Shown: in pieces, positions 44,053-53,117 of the stretch | Position numbering within the stretch: position 1 is the first letter of the stretch | Layout: every line of letters starts with the position of its first letter | Assembly (NCBI RefSeq): GCF_030851345.1 | Contig: NZ_JALPNU010000002.1 | Span: forward strand, 124,001 to 188,000 | Length of the DNA: 64,000 nucleotides | Direction of reading: 5' to 3' | DNA from: Marinifilum sp. D714 | GTDB lineage: Bacteria > Bacteroidota > Bacteroidia > Bacteroidales > Marinifilaceae | Position numbers and translations under genes: made by a program | Notes under the pieces: generated by a model | The model's database searches: none | What the model was told of the DNA's origin: nothing | What the model saw: only the letters and a program-made list of their open reading frames with translations

Positions 44053-45492
44053 GTGACACCAATTACGATACTATCTGTTGTTGTTGGGTATTTTGCCCTT
44101 CTTTTATTGATATCTTATTTTACTGGTCGAAAGGCCGATAATAAAGGTTTTTTTGTAGGAAACAAACAATCGCCGTGGTATGTGGTAGCCTTTGGTATGG
44201 TTGGAGCATCCTTATCGGGAGTTACTTTTATATCGGTGCCGGGTTGGGTAAAATCCATCGACTTTACCTATATGCAAATGGTGTTGGGGTATATGTTGGG
44301 ATACATTGTTGTGGCCAATATTCTTTTGCCACTATATTACAAATTGAATCTGACTTCAATCTACACTTATCTGGATGGCCGATTTGGTAAGGCTTCCTAT
44401 AAAACAGGAGCCTCTTTTTTCTTGTTATCGAGAACCATTGGTGCATCCTTCCGCTTGTTTTTAATGGCCAATGTTTTGCAGATAACGGTATTCGATGCCT
44501 GGGGTGTTCCTTTTGCAGTTACCGTAGTAATTACCATTCTATTGATTTGGCTGTACACATTTAAGGGAGGAATTAAAACCATTGTGTGGACCGATACCTT
44601 GCAAACCTTATTTATGCTGCTTGCGGTTGGAGTGAGTATTTTCTTGATCATGGATAAACTGAACCTGAATATTTCGGGATTAACTAACATGATTAGCGAA
44701 AGCGAATATTCGCAAGTATTTGTATTTGATGATTGGCATAGCAAACAAAATTTCTTCAAGCAGTTTTTTACCGGAGCTTTTATTACGATTGTAATGACAG
44801 GTTTGGATCAGGATATGATGCAGAAAAATTTAAGTTGTAAAAATCTGAGCGAAGCCAAAAAGAACATGTATTGGTATGGATTTGCTTTTATTCCTGCCAA
44901 TTTGTTGTTTCTTATTTTGGGTGCCTTGCTTTTGATTTTTGCTCAACACGAAGGAATTGCAATTCCCGAACGAGGCGATGATTTGTTCCCACTGTTGGCA
45001 ACACAACATCTTGGTCCGGTGGTTAGCCTTTTCTTTTTAGTAGGATTAATGGCTGCAGCCTATTCGAGTGCCGACTCGGCTTTAACTTCACTTACCACTT
45101 CATTCACGGTTGATATTTTAGATGCAGATGAGAGTGATGAGGCGAAAACAAGAAAACTTCGACGCCAGTCGCATATCCTGTTTTCTGCATTGTTGCTATT
45201 GGTAATCATGATATTTAGGGCAATAAACGACGATTCGGTAATTGCTGCCATTTTTACTGTTGCTGGTTATACTTACGGTCCGCTTTTGGGGCTTTATGCC
45301 TTTGGTTTGTTTACCAAGCTGCAAGTAAAAGACAAATTGGTTCCGTTAATCGCCATTCTTTCTCCTGTTATTTGCTATATCCTTAAAGACAATTCGGTAG
45401 ATTGGTTTGGAATTACCATTGGATTTGAATTGTTGATGATTAATGGAGCATTGACATTTATAGGTTTATGGTTGATTCGCAGGAAGCAATAA
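44053..45492 (+). CDS. Sodium:solute symporter (SSS/SLC5 family)
   Basis: The 479-residue protein begins with a GTG (VTPITILSVVVGYFALLLLI) and has about 13 helices. Family signatures are MVGASLSGVTFISVPGWVK, LSRTIGASFRLFLM, TDTLQTLFMLLAVGVS and GLMAAAYSSADSALTSLTTSF. It uses the Na+ gradient to import a solute; the substrate is not inferable. The start lies 12 bp after a stretch without a Shine-Dalgarno sequence, as is usual in this phylum. Confidence 0.9.
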   Translation: MTPITILSVVVGYFALLLLISYFTGRKADNKGFFVGNKQSPWYVVAFGMVGASLSGVTFISVPGWVKSIDFTYMQMVLGYMLGYIVVANILLPLYYKLNLTSIYTYLDGRFGKASYKTGASFFLLSRTIGASFRLFLMANVLQITVFDAWGVPFAVTVVITILLIWLYTFKGGIKTIVWTDTLQTLFMLLAVGVSIFLIMDKLNLNISGLTNMISESEYSQVFVFDDWHSKQNFFKQFFTGAFITIVMTGLDQDMMQKNLSCKNLSEAKKNMYWYGFAFIPANLLFLILGALLLIFAQHEGIAIPERGDDLFPLLATQHLGPVVSLFFLVGLMAAAYSSADSALTSLTTSFTVDILDADESDEAKTRKLRRQSHILFSALLLLVIMIFRAINDDSVIAAIFTVAGYTYGPLLGLYAFGLFTKLQVKDKLVPLIAILSPVICYILKDNSVDWFGITIGFELLMINGALTFIGLWLIRRKQ

Positions 45493-45570
45493 TTTTAGTT
45501 TTACCACAAAGGAAAACGAAGGATATCACGAAGTAGCACAAAGGTGTTTTGATGTTAATTTCGTGGTATA

Positions 45571-45599
45571 GTAAAGACAGCATTAATGCTGTCTCTAAC
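45571..45599. repeat. Dispersed GTAGAGAC-type palindrome, copy C
   Basis: GTAAAGAC...GTCTCTAAC with the 20-bp palindrome AGACAGCATTAATGCTGTCT inside. It shows the GTAGAGAC/GTCTYTAC arms of the copies at 6442 and 14319. Confidence 0.6.
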
Positions 45600-45624
45600 A
45601 TGTATTGGATATGGTTTGTGATCT

Positions 45625-45656
45625 GAATTGCCCTGAGTTTTAACTCAGGGCAATTC
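45625..45656. repeat. Perfect 15-bp inverted repeat in the gap before the ChaN-like gene
   Basis: GAATTGCCCTGAGTT pairs exactly with AACTCAGGGCAATTC around TT. No T run follows, so it is not a standard terminator; it may be a transcript-end or dispersed palindrome. Confidence 0.6.
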
Positions 45657-45700
45657 AATGAAGTTTTCTTATCTTAGATAGCAACTCTAAAACCTCACAC

Positions 45701-46558
45701 ATGAAAAAGCTTATCTTTTTGGCTTTTGTTTTAATGGCCTTTAGCAATGGAAATCCTACCTATCGACTATTTAAAGAGAATGGCAAACCCATTCGATATC
45801 AGAAAATGATAAAACAAATTGCTGATGCGGATATCGTGTTGTTTGGAGAGTTGCATAATAATCCCATTTCGCATTGGTTGGAATTGCAAGTGACCAAAGA
45901 TCTGTATCAACGAAAAGGAGAAAAACTGGTGTTGGGAGCCGAGATGTTCGAGGCCGATAACCAGGAATATGTGAGCAAGTATGTAAAAGGGGAGATGGAT
46001 GAGGAGAGTTTTATGGATACCACACGCCTGTGGAAAAATTACAAAACCGATTACAAACCATTGCTTGATTTTGCCAAAAACAAGCATTTGCATTTTGTAG
46101 CCAGCAACATTCCACGCCGATATGCATCTGTGGTTTTTAGAGGTGGTTTTGAAGCCCTGGAGCAACTAAACGATCAGGAAAAAAGCTGGATTGCTCCACT
46201 GCCTGTGAAATACGATGCCGAATTACCAGGCTATAAAGCCATGAAAAAAATGGGCATGCACATGAGCGCTGAAAAACTGGACAATTTTCCCAAGGCCCAA
46301 GCCATAAAAGATGCTACCATGGCACATTTTATATTGGAGAACTGGAGCAAAGGACAGCAGTTTATCCATTACAATGGAGCATATCATTCAAACAACTACG
46401 AGGGCATTATCTGGTATTTAAAACAAGCCAATCCCGATTTAAAAATTGTTAGCATTTACACTACAACAGCCGAAGAGATCCGCAAAATGAATCCAAAATT
46501 AAAAGAGAAAAATACTTATTGTATAGTTGTTCGTGAGGATATGACAAAAACATATTGA
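45701..46558 (+). CDS. ChaN/DUF399-type haem-binding protein, probably exported
   Basis: The 285-residue protein has a signal peptide (about 1-18) and the ChaN pattern: IADADIVLFGELHNNPISHWLELQ, then GAEMFEADNQEYVSKYV and HYNGAYHSNNYEGIIWYLK. ChaN-like proteins bind haem and are related to the TraB/Tiki protease-like family; whether this one is an enzyme is unknown. No lipobox Cys is visible, so it is likely periplasmic. Confidence 0.85.
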   Translation: MKKLIFLAFVLMAFSNGNPTYRLFKENGKPIRYQKMIKQIADADIVLFGELHNNPISHWLELQVTKDLYQRKGEKLVLGAEMFEADNQEYVSKYVKGEMDEESFMDTTRLWKNYKTDYKPLLDFAKNKHLHFVASNIPRRYASVVFRGGFEALEQLNDQEKSWIAPLPVKYDAELPGYKAMKKMGMHMSAEKLDNFPKAQAIKDATMAHFILENWSKGQQFIHYNGAYHSNNYEGIIWYLKQANPDLKIVSIYTTTAEEIRKMNPKLKEKNTYCIVVREDMTKTY

Positions 46559-46801
46559 GCAGATTAAGAATAGAGGTTGTGTGTAATGTTCATATAATCA
46601 GATGGTATGCGAGGGTGTAAAGTGTGCATTCGTTGAATGTATTTATATCGAAAAATCAGTAATATTACATTTTAATTAAAGGTATGTGTCTGTAAGTATG
46701 AATTTTATACCTGAAATATGTCCCAGAAACGAAAAATTATTATTATATTAATAATTCGATAAAAATTAGCTACCGATCCATACCCTTCTAATGTTAGTGA
46801 C

Positions 46802-46819
46802 TCAACACGCTTGTGTTGA
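46802..46819 (+). promoter_or_regulatory. Inverted repeat TCAACAC-gctt-GTGTTGA before the hybrid kinase
   Basis: TCAACAC and GTGTTGA are exact arms with a 4-nt spacer, next to a -7-like TAATCTTTG at about 46820-46828. The rest of the 311-bp gap after the ChaN-like gene shows nothing I can assign. Confidence 0.4.
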
Positions 46820-46869
46820 TAATCTTTGTGGAAACAATATCTATAATAACAGACACTATACTTAAGGAC

Positions 46870-49299
46870 ATGTTTGTAAAAGCTGATAAAAAGCAACTAA
46901 GAATACTAGATCCTAATTTAATTGATGCATATAAAAGGTTAGAGGAGAGTGAAGAGAGATTTCAACTCGCAATGAAGGTCTCTAATGATGGTTTGTTTGA
47001 CTGGAATCTTAAAACCAATTCGATTTATTACTCTCCGGGATGGAAAAGAATGTTGGGATATGAAGACTGTGAGCTTCCCAATGATTTTTCTGTTTGGGAA
47101 AAATTAATTGAACCTGAAGCAGTAAAGAGAGTCTATAAGTTGCAAAAAAAGTTGATAAACAAAGAGACTGATCGCTTTGTTACAGAGTTTAAAATGAAGC
47201 ACAAAGATGGATATTGGGTAGATATTCTTTCGCGAGCCGAGGCCGTTTTTGATAAGCATGGAGTGGCGATTAGAATTGTAGGAACGCATGTTGACGTAAC
47301 GGAGCAAAATAAAGTTAAAGCGAAATTAATCGACAGCAAGAATTATTTATCTGCAGTGTTTAATCATACTCAGGATATTCAAATTTTATCTGAATATGTA
47401 AGTCACAGGAGGTTTAAAATCGTAGCGGTAAACAAATCCTTCCTAACAAAATTAAAACAATTTGGAATTGATTTGTCGGAACAAGATTTTCTAGGTAAGG
47501 ATTTAAAAAAATTGGTACTCGATATCCTTTGTCTTGATGAAAAGATTTGCAATTACATACTGAACAACTATCAGAAAGTAATTGAGACCGACAAAAAAAT
47601 ATCACATACCGAAAAGATTATTCTTAACAATTCCCCATACTATTCGGAAACAATATACATTCCCATTCACAATTCGGAAGATGGAACAAAACTGGTTCTG
47701 TACAATTCCAGTGATATCACAAAAGAAAAAGTATCATTAAAAAAGTTGAGATGTAGTGAGGAGCGTTTTGCCTTGGCAGTAAAAGGATCTCATGATGCCA
47801 TTTGGGATTGGAGTGATTTGGATAGCGATTTGTATTGGTGGTCCGATAGATTTTATGAGATATTGGGATATCAACCTGGTGAAGTTGAGGCTAGAATTTC
47901 AAACTGGATAAAGTGGATGCATCCCGAAGATTCGGGGAAGGTGTTGGAAGCACTTGCCAATCACTTCGAAAAGAATGATGCTTACGAGGTAGAATTTCGG
48001 ATGAAGAAAAAGAATGGGGAGTATGTTTGGTTGTTTGCCCGAGGGGAATCGGTGCGAGATGAAGATGGTAAGCCAGTGCGTATGGCAGGATCGGTTTCTG
48101 ATATCACCGATAGGAAACGTACAGAAGATGAATTAATAAAAGCTAAAAACCAGGCCGAAGAGAGTGATCGGTTAAAATCAGCCTTTTTGGCCAACATGAG
48201 TCATGAAATACGAACACCGATGAACGGTATTTTAGGCTTTGCAGAATTGCTTAAAACTCCTAAAATAAAAAGTGTAAAGAAAGAAAAATACATCGATATT
48301 ATCGGAAAAAGTGGTAAGCGAATGCTAAATATCATTAATGATATTATCGATATTTCTAAAATAGAATCGGGGTCGATGGAATTGAAATTGAGTGATTCGA
48401 ATGTAAATGAACAAGTGGAATACATCTATACTTTTTATAAACGCGAAGTGGAAGAGAAGGGCTTAATGCTGCAGTTTCATAATGGATTGCCTTGGGACGA
48501 GGCCTTGGTTACAACCGATCGCGAAAAGCTATTTGCCATTTTAACAAACTTGGTTAAGAATGCAATTAAATGTACCAAAAAGGGCATTATTGAATTTGGG
48601 TATCTGAAGAAGAACAATGATCTGGAATTTTTTGTAAGAGACACGGGGCATGGGGTTCCAAAGCATCGAATGGGGGCAATTTTCGATCGTTTTGTTCAAG
48701 CCGAAAATATTGAGGAAATCGATAGACAAGGAGTTGGTTTGGGATTATCTATCACCAAATCGTATATAGATATGCTGGGAGGTAAAATATGGCTGGAAAG
48801 CGAAGAGGATTTTGGTTCTACCTTTTATTTTACCATTCCATATCAAATATTATCGGAAGAAGAAAAGTTGAAAAAAACAGGTAAGAATGGTGAAGATTAT
48901 AATGAACTGTTGGAATTGGAATTGAATGTTATAATCGCCGAAGATGATGCCGTTTCGAGTGCCTTACTTGCACATTTTATGGAAAAATACAGTAGCGAAA
49001 TCAGAAAAGTAAACACGGGAGTAGAAGTGGTTGAAGTTTGCAAAAATGTTTCAGACATTGATTTGATATTAATGGATATGAGAATGCCCAAACTTAACGG
49101 CTACGAGGCTACCAGAAACATCAGAAAGTTTAATAAAGATGTGGTGATTATTGCTCAAACCGCTTATGGCTTATCAGGCGATAGGGAGAAAGCCATCGAT
49201 TCGGGATGCAACGATTACCTTGCCAAACCCATTGGTAAAAACGCATTGGTTTCATTATTGCATAAGTATTTTGGGAATGGGCGAAGCAAGAAAAGCTGA
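46870..49299 (+). CDS. Hybrid histidine kinase with PAS sensor domains and C-terminal receiver
   Basis: I use the ATG at 46870 (MFVKADKKQLRILDPN), preceded by AAGGA; an in-frame upstream start would add 19 residues. At 810 residues it has three PAS-like regions (about 20-140, 160-275 and 290-410), a HisKA domain with phospho-His H445 (FLANMSHEIRTPMNG), an ATPase domain with RDTGHGVPKHRMG and GLGLSITKSYIDM, and a receiver with D736 (LILMDMRMPKLNG). There is no membrane segment, so it is cytoplasmic. It could sense a redox or ligand signal through PAS, but the signal is unknown. Confidence 0.93.
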   Translation: MFVKADKKQLRILDPNLIDAYKRLEESEERFQLAMKVSNDGLFDWNLKTNSIYYSPGWKRMLGYEDCELPNDFSVWEKLIEPEAVKRVYKLQKKLINKETDRFVTEFKMKHKDGYWVDILSRAEAVFDKHGVAIRIVGTHVDVTEQNKVKAKLIDSKNYLSAVFNHTQDIQILSEYVSHRRFKIVAVNKSFLTKLKQFGIDLSEQDFLGKDLKKLVLDILCLDEKICNYILNNYQKVIETDKKISHTEKIILNNSPYYSETIYIPIHNSEDGTKLVLYNSSDITKEKVSLKKLRCSEERFALAVKGSHDAIWDWSDLDSDLYWWSDRFYEILGYQPGEVEARISNWIKWMHPEDSGKVLEALANHFEKNDAYEVEFRMKKKNGEYVWLFARGESVRDEDGKPVRMAGSVSDITDRKRTEDELIKAKNQAEESDRLKSAFLANMSHEIRTPMNGILGFAELLKTPKIKSVKKEKYIDIIGKSGKRMLNIINDIIDISKIESGSMELKLSDSNVNEQVEYIYTFYKREVEEKGLMLQFHNGLPWDEALVTTDREKLFAILTNLVKNAIKCTKKGIIEFGYLKKNNDLEFFVRDTGHGVPKHRMGAIFDRFVQAENIEEIDRQGVGLGLSITKSYIDMLGGKIWLESEEDFGSTFYFTIPYQILSEEEKLKKTGKNGEDYNELLELELNVIIAEDDAVSSALLAHFMEKYSSEIRKVNTGVEVVEVCKNVSDIDLILMDMRMPKLNGYEATRNIRKFNKDVVIIAQTAYGLSGDREKAIDSGCNDYLAKPIGKNALVSLLHKYFGNGRSKKS

Positions 49300-49361
49300 T
49301 TGTATGACTACTGCCGCTTTGCGATAGCCTGTGGATATACTGAAAATACTAATTTCTGCAC

Positions 49362-49394
49362 AAAAAAAAAAGGAGCAAACCCGAAGGTTTGCTC
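49362..49394 (-). terminator. Intrinsic terminator of the DUF6261 gene
   Basis: On the minus strand GAGCAAACC pairs with GGTTTGCTC around a TTCG loop, followed by a T run of about nine. Confidence 0.9.
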
Positions 49395-49422
49395 ATGTGT
49401 GTTAATTGTTATTTAACCACTA

Positions 49423-50199
49423 CTATTGGGGTATTGTAGCTTCTTCAATATCTTTTTGGTTGCGTGTTTTTCGGGCACGCACCTTACTATTCGTTTCTTC
49501 AATACGTTCACAAATTATTTTAAAACTGGCAGCATACTTTTCAGGAAGTGCTGCGGCTGCACTTTCCAGATGAGGAATAAGTTTTTCGTTTATAATTTCG
49601 CGAACTTTATTTTTCTGGATTGATGGAGCGATGTAATCAAGTTTGCTGGCCTTGTTTTCACTTAACTTTTTGAAAGCATCGGTAAGTGCATTGGTTGATG
49701 TCTCAAACTTTACAACTCTATCGGATACACTCAGCAGCTTGTCAACTTTAGGTTTAAATGTTTCGTTGTTTAGATTTTGCAGCAAAGCTTTACTCATAGA
49801 AATTTGCATTTCGTAGTTCAGCTTGTTCAATTGCAGGTTGTGCGATTTAATTAACTCATAAACCTTTTCGGCACATTTGGCAATTTCTTCATCGGGCATG
49901 TACATGTTGGCTTTAACAAATTGCTTTAAACACATAAAATCATCATCAGCAATTTTGTCTTCCTTACGCACGTTTTCAGCAAGAATGTCGCCATGCACAT
50001 GGGCAATAGACTGACTTAACAATTCATTTTCCTGCTTCAACTCATTCAGAATCATACTAAGGATAAAGTCTGCAGACCAATCGCCTTTTTCCAATTCCGA
50101 ACTTGCGACACTTGCAATGGTATTAATCTCTTTGCTGTCGCAATAATAAAAAACACTTTCTGCCATTTCTTTTGTTTTTTGGGTTAAAGAAACAAACAT
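49423..50199 (-). CDS. DUF6261-family protein of unknown function
   Basis: This 258-residue all-helical protein (start ATG at 50199; an ATG 33 bp further on, MAESVFYYCDSKEI, is an alternative) matches the DUF6261 family of Bacteroidota by its overall pattern (MILNELKQENELLSQSI, AAAALPEKYAASFKIICERIEE). There is no signal peptide or membrane helix. Members often occur near mobile or phage-type genes, but none is visible here. A terminator follows and an 830-bp gap lies upstream. Function unknown. Confidence 0.7.
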   Translation of the reverse strand: MFVSLTQKTKEMAESVFYYCDSKEINTIASVASSELEKGDWSADFILSMILNELKQENELLSQSIAHVHGDILAENVRKEDKIADDDFMCLKQFVKANMYMPDEEIAKCAEKVYELIKSHNLQLNKLNYEMQISMSKALLQNLNNETFKPKVDKLLSVSDRVVKFETSTNALTDAFKKLSENKASKLDYIAPSIQKNKVREIINEKLIPHLESAAAALPEKYAASFKIICERIEETNSKVRARKTRNQKDIEEATIPQ

Positions 50200-50470
50200 C
50201 AAATTTGGTTAGTAAGCTTGTTTCCGAAAACATAAGTTATATATCATTTTTTTTAGTCGAAAACGAAGGTATAAAATAAAAACTGAACAATAACAAAAAG
50301 TTAGTGCTTAATTTATGATTTGTATTAAAATGGAATTTGGCAAACTTGACAGGTGTTTCTGTGAAAAATATTCATTAACTTAGTAGGTTCTATATTATTT
50401 GTAAGGTTAAGTACATGATAAGGTATTGCAAAAAGCCAACGATACTGGGTTAAGCCCGATTGTTAAGATC

Positions 50471-50900
50471 TATCTATTGCAAAACTGCAAATAAAATACT
50501 TCAATACTTCTTTTTATTGAAAAACACGCATTGCAAATGATGCAACAACTGCTTTGCTACAAATACAGCCATTGAAACACATGAAAAAGGCATATTTGTA
50601 CAAAAATGGCCTTTGCATGACTTGAAAAGCCCTTGTTGATGACAAAAACAAGGATTTCAATCGAATAAACTGCCATATTCGCGCAAAAATGGCCATTTAT
50701 TTACTTTCAAAGCTTCTATTTGTACAAATAGTTGCATTGCAAAAGAAGAAACGCTCGTATTTGTACAAAAACGGCAATTTCTTCACTTTCTACGCTCGTT
50801 TTTGTACCATTATGACCATTGCAGTACTTGCAATGCCAAATGCGTTGGCAATATCTTCGTTGCAAGGATTTCAATGCCATATTTGTTGCTCGTATTTCTG
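50471..50900. repeat. Degenerate 41-bp tandem repeat array (about 10 units)
   Basis: Units start at about 50471, 50512, 50553, 50594, 50635 (42 bp), 50677, 50718, 50759, 50800, 50841 and 50881. Unit starts read ATTTGTACAAAAATGG (50594), ATTTGTACAAATAGTT (50718), ATTTGTACAAAAACGG (50759), TTTTGTACCATTATGA (50800) and ATTCGCGCAAAAATGG (50677), and unit ends share GCTYNT. Since 41 is not a multiple of three the short ORFs here are not real. It lies in the 838-bp gap before the TlpA gene; the rest of the gap (50200-50470 and 50901-51037) shows only the -7 box at 50995. Confidence 0.65.
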
Positions 50901-50994
50901 ATTTCTTTATTTAGATGTTAATAATAGTGGTCAAATAATTGTTTTGAATCAAAATATTTAGCTGAAGAGCAAAAAATAACTGATTAAGTGATTA

Positions 50995-51002
50995 TAATTT
51001 TG
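50995..51002 (+). promoter_or_regulatory. Possible -7 box of the TlpA-like gene
   Basis: TAATTTTG fits TAnnTTTG and lies 35 bp before the start codon. Confidence 0.4.
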
Positions 51003-51037
51003 TAGGTTTGGTGTGATGTATTAAAAATATTTAACTT

Positions 51038-51769
51038 ATGAAATTACAATATGTATTAAAACAATTACTTGCCATTTTATTTGTGGCATCTAGCTTAAGC
51101 TCTTTTGCACAGGATAAAGTTTATCGGGATGCCGATGGAAATTGGATCAGCCATGAAGAATTCGATTCCTATATTTATTGGGGTAAATATCTTAGTCCGA
51201 TACCAAGTTTTCATGATAATAAAAAGGCATTTAAAAAGTTTTTTAGAAACTATAAGAAAAATAAATCAGAGGGCATACAGCTCCTAAAAGCTGATGAAGA
51301 TGTACTTCAGCTTAAGATGGAAGAGTCCTTAAAGCGTTTAAAAGTTGAGAATAACTTGGGTAAAGAACTGCCAAATTTTATTGCCACCGACCTGGAAGGT
51401 AATACATACAACATTTCAGAATTGAAAGGTAAAGTGCTTGTGTTTAATTATTGGTATACTGGTTGTTTGCCATGTCTTACGGAGGTGCCGGCTTTAAACA
51501 GACTGGTTAAAAAATATCAGGACAATAAGGATGTCGTATTTATTTCATTTGCTCCCGATAGTTTGGACGAGCTTAAGGAACATTTAAAAGAGGCCTCATT
51601 TTTGTATCCTACAGTGCAGTTTTCTAAAGAATTGCGTTCATTGATGAAGTTAAATGCTTACCCAACAAATGTTGTTATAGACAGAGATGGGAAATATGTT
51701 TTTCAGACTAATGGAGTAGGCTTTGGCTGTGTTAGTTTTATTGATAAAGCGATTCAAAAAGCCTTATAG
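51038..51769 (+). CDS. TlpA-family thioredoxin-like protein, exported
   Basis: The 243-residue protein has a signal peptide (about 1-24) and a C-terminal thioredoxin domain (about 106-243). Its active site is C143-x-x-C146 in NYWYTGCLPCLTEVPAL, a CxxC of TlpA/ResA type with a CLPC sequence. The family reduces disulfides in the periplasm, and ResA-like members reduce apocytochrome c for heme attachment. It is 2.2 kb from the CcsBA gene but not in its operon, so a role there is only possible. Confidence 0.85.
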   Translation: MKLQYVLKQLLAILFVASSLSSFAQDKVYRDADGNWISHEEFDSYIYWGKYLSPIPSFHDNKKAFKKFFRNYKKNKSEGIQLLKADEDVLQLKMEESLKRLKVENNLGKELPNFIATDLEGNTYNISELKGKVLVFNYWYTGCLPCLTEVPALNRLVKKYQDNKDVVFISFAPDSLDELKEHLKEASFLYPTVQFSKELRSLMKLNAYPTNVVIDRDGKYVFQTNGVGFGCVSFIDKAIQKAL

Positions 51770-51877
51770 CTTATTCTTAGGGTATTATAATAGTAGTTCG
51801 TTGTGATTAAATATCTAGATAGTCCTTATTTGCAATCCCTTTAGAATACGATTTGAGGTGCAAAAATTTAAAATATC

Positions 51878-51917
51878 GACCTGTCAGGTTTTCAAAACCT
51901 GACAGGTCTTTTTTTTT
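51878..51917 (+). terminator. Strong palindromic terminator, dispersed CCTGTCAGG family
   Basis: GACCTGTCAGGTTTT pairs exactly with AAAACCTGACAGGTC, then nine T follow. Copies of the CCTGTCAGG core occur elsewhere in the window (43987). In the 360-bp gap it is the only clear feature. Confidence 0.85.
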
Positions 51918-52129
51918 GCCTTCAGGTTGGCAGCATTCCAAAAGCCCATCCTCCTTTACTTGACTTGCATCTACATATTCCTTAATTTTATTCTCATGCC
52001 ATTTTTACTATGAAAATAGTGTGTTGGTATATTCCCAAAACACAACCTCTCTTTGGCTTTATCGAAGCATTGAATTTCGGATGAAGCGTATGCAACACTA
52101 AAAACTTTAAAGCTTGAAAAACGAAAAAG

Positions 52130-52951
52130 ATGAAACGTAAAAATTTGCTGGTAGCCTTGTTGTTTACCGCATTATTTGTGATGGTTTGTTATCAGCCATT
52201 ATCGGCAGGATGGATTATTAAGTCGAAAACTACGGGTGAGTATGAGAGTAGTTGGAACGAGATGTATTTACAGAACAATGTATTTAAAATGCTTGATGAG
52301 GGGCACATTTTCATTATAAATGGAAATACGCGCGATCTTACCTTTGTAAATGTGCAAGAGAATACCTATTGGAAAGGAAACCTGGACGATTTCAAAAACA
52401 AAATGAAAGAGTTTTTTGGCAAGGCAATGGATCAGTATTCTGCGCAAATGGAGGAGGCAATGAAAAACCTTACGCCCGAACAACGTGCCATGATGGAACA
52501 AATGGGGGCGAATAATCCAATGCTTAACAAGATGCAAGGCACAAAAGCAAAACCTCCCGTGGTAGATATTGTGTCAACTGGCGAAGTGATGACGATTGCC
52601 AAAAGATCGGCCAAAAAATACATTATAAAATCGGATGGAAAGAAGATGGAAGAGGTTTGGCTGGCAGAAAATATGATTTCGAGCAAGGATTGGAATCCGG
52701 AGATTTTTAGGGATTTGGCCGAAAGTATGCGCATGGGAATGGCTTCGTCGGATTACGAAGATACCGATGAGTATTGGAGCTTGCACAAGAAAGGGATTCC
52801 ATTAAAAACGGTTTATTTTCAAGAGGATTATACGGTTGTTGATGAGGTGGTGGAATTAACGGAGAAAAATCTTCCAGCCTCTACCTTTGCGCCACCATCG
52901 AATTGCAGAGAGGTAAGTTTAGAGCATATTTTTCAGAATATGGAAGAGTAG
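52130..52951 (+). CDS. Exported protein of unknown function, DUF4412-like
   Basis: The 273-residue protein has a signal peptide (about 1-26). The start (GWIIKSKTTGEYESSWNEMYLQNN, then VFKMLDEGHIFIINGNTRDL) resembles the DUF4412 pattern, followed by a helical Met/Gln-rich stretch (about 100-135, EEAMKNLTPEQRAMMEQMG) and a beta-rich C-terminal half. I cannot give a function. It is a single gene between the CCTGTCAGG terminator and the FKBP gene. Confidence 0.65.
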   Translation: MKRKNLLVALLFTALFVMVCYQPLSAGWIIKSKTTGEYESSWNEMYLQNNVFKMLDEGHIFIINGNTRDLTFVNVQENTYWKGNLDDFKNKMKEFFGKAMDQYSAQMEEAMKNLTPEQRAMMEQMGANNPMLNKMQGTKAKPPVVDIVSTGEVMTIAKRSAKKYIIKSDGKKMEEVWLAENMISSKDWNPEIFRDLAESMRMGMASSDYEDTDEYWSLHKKGIPLKTVYFQEDYTVVDEVVELTEKNLPASTFAPPSNCREVSLEHIFQNMEE

Positions 52952-53084
52952 GGATCAAAAGGGAAGAAATTTTGCAATTGATTAGCTCTTGGAGGCATTT
53001 TATACCATTTTTAATTAAACCTTATTAGTTATTGGTATTTATCGCTCAAAAGAGCTTTTTTATTTTGTAAGTGCTGTATTTCAT

Positions 53085-53092
53085 TATATTTG
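53085..53092 (+). promoter_or_regulatory. Possible -7 box of the FKBP gene
   Basis: TATATTTG matches TAnnTTTG and lies 25 bp before the start. TTTG 17 bp upstream (53064-53067) may be the -33 box. GCTC-AAAA-GAGC with a T run just before it is a weak terminator. Confidence 0.5.
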
Positions 53093-53117
53093 TCGCTCTA
53101 ACACAAAATCAACTAAA

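Noticed and set aside
50471-50900. CRISPR array
   Set aside because: Units abut and vary throughout; there are no identical repeats separated by unique spacers and no cas genes.
50514-50901. Two short ORFs in the 41-bp repeat array
   Set aside because: The frames arise from a repeat with a period not divisible by three, and the proteins look like noise.
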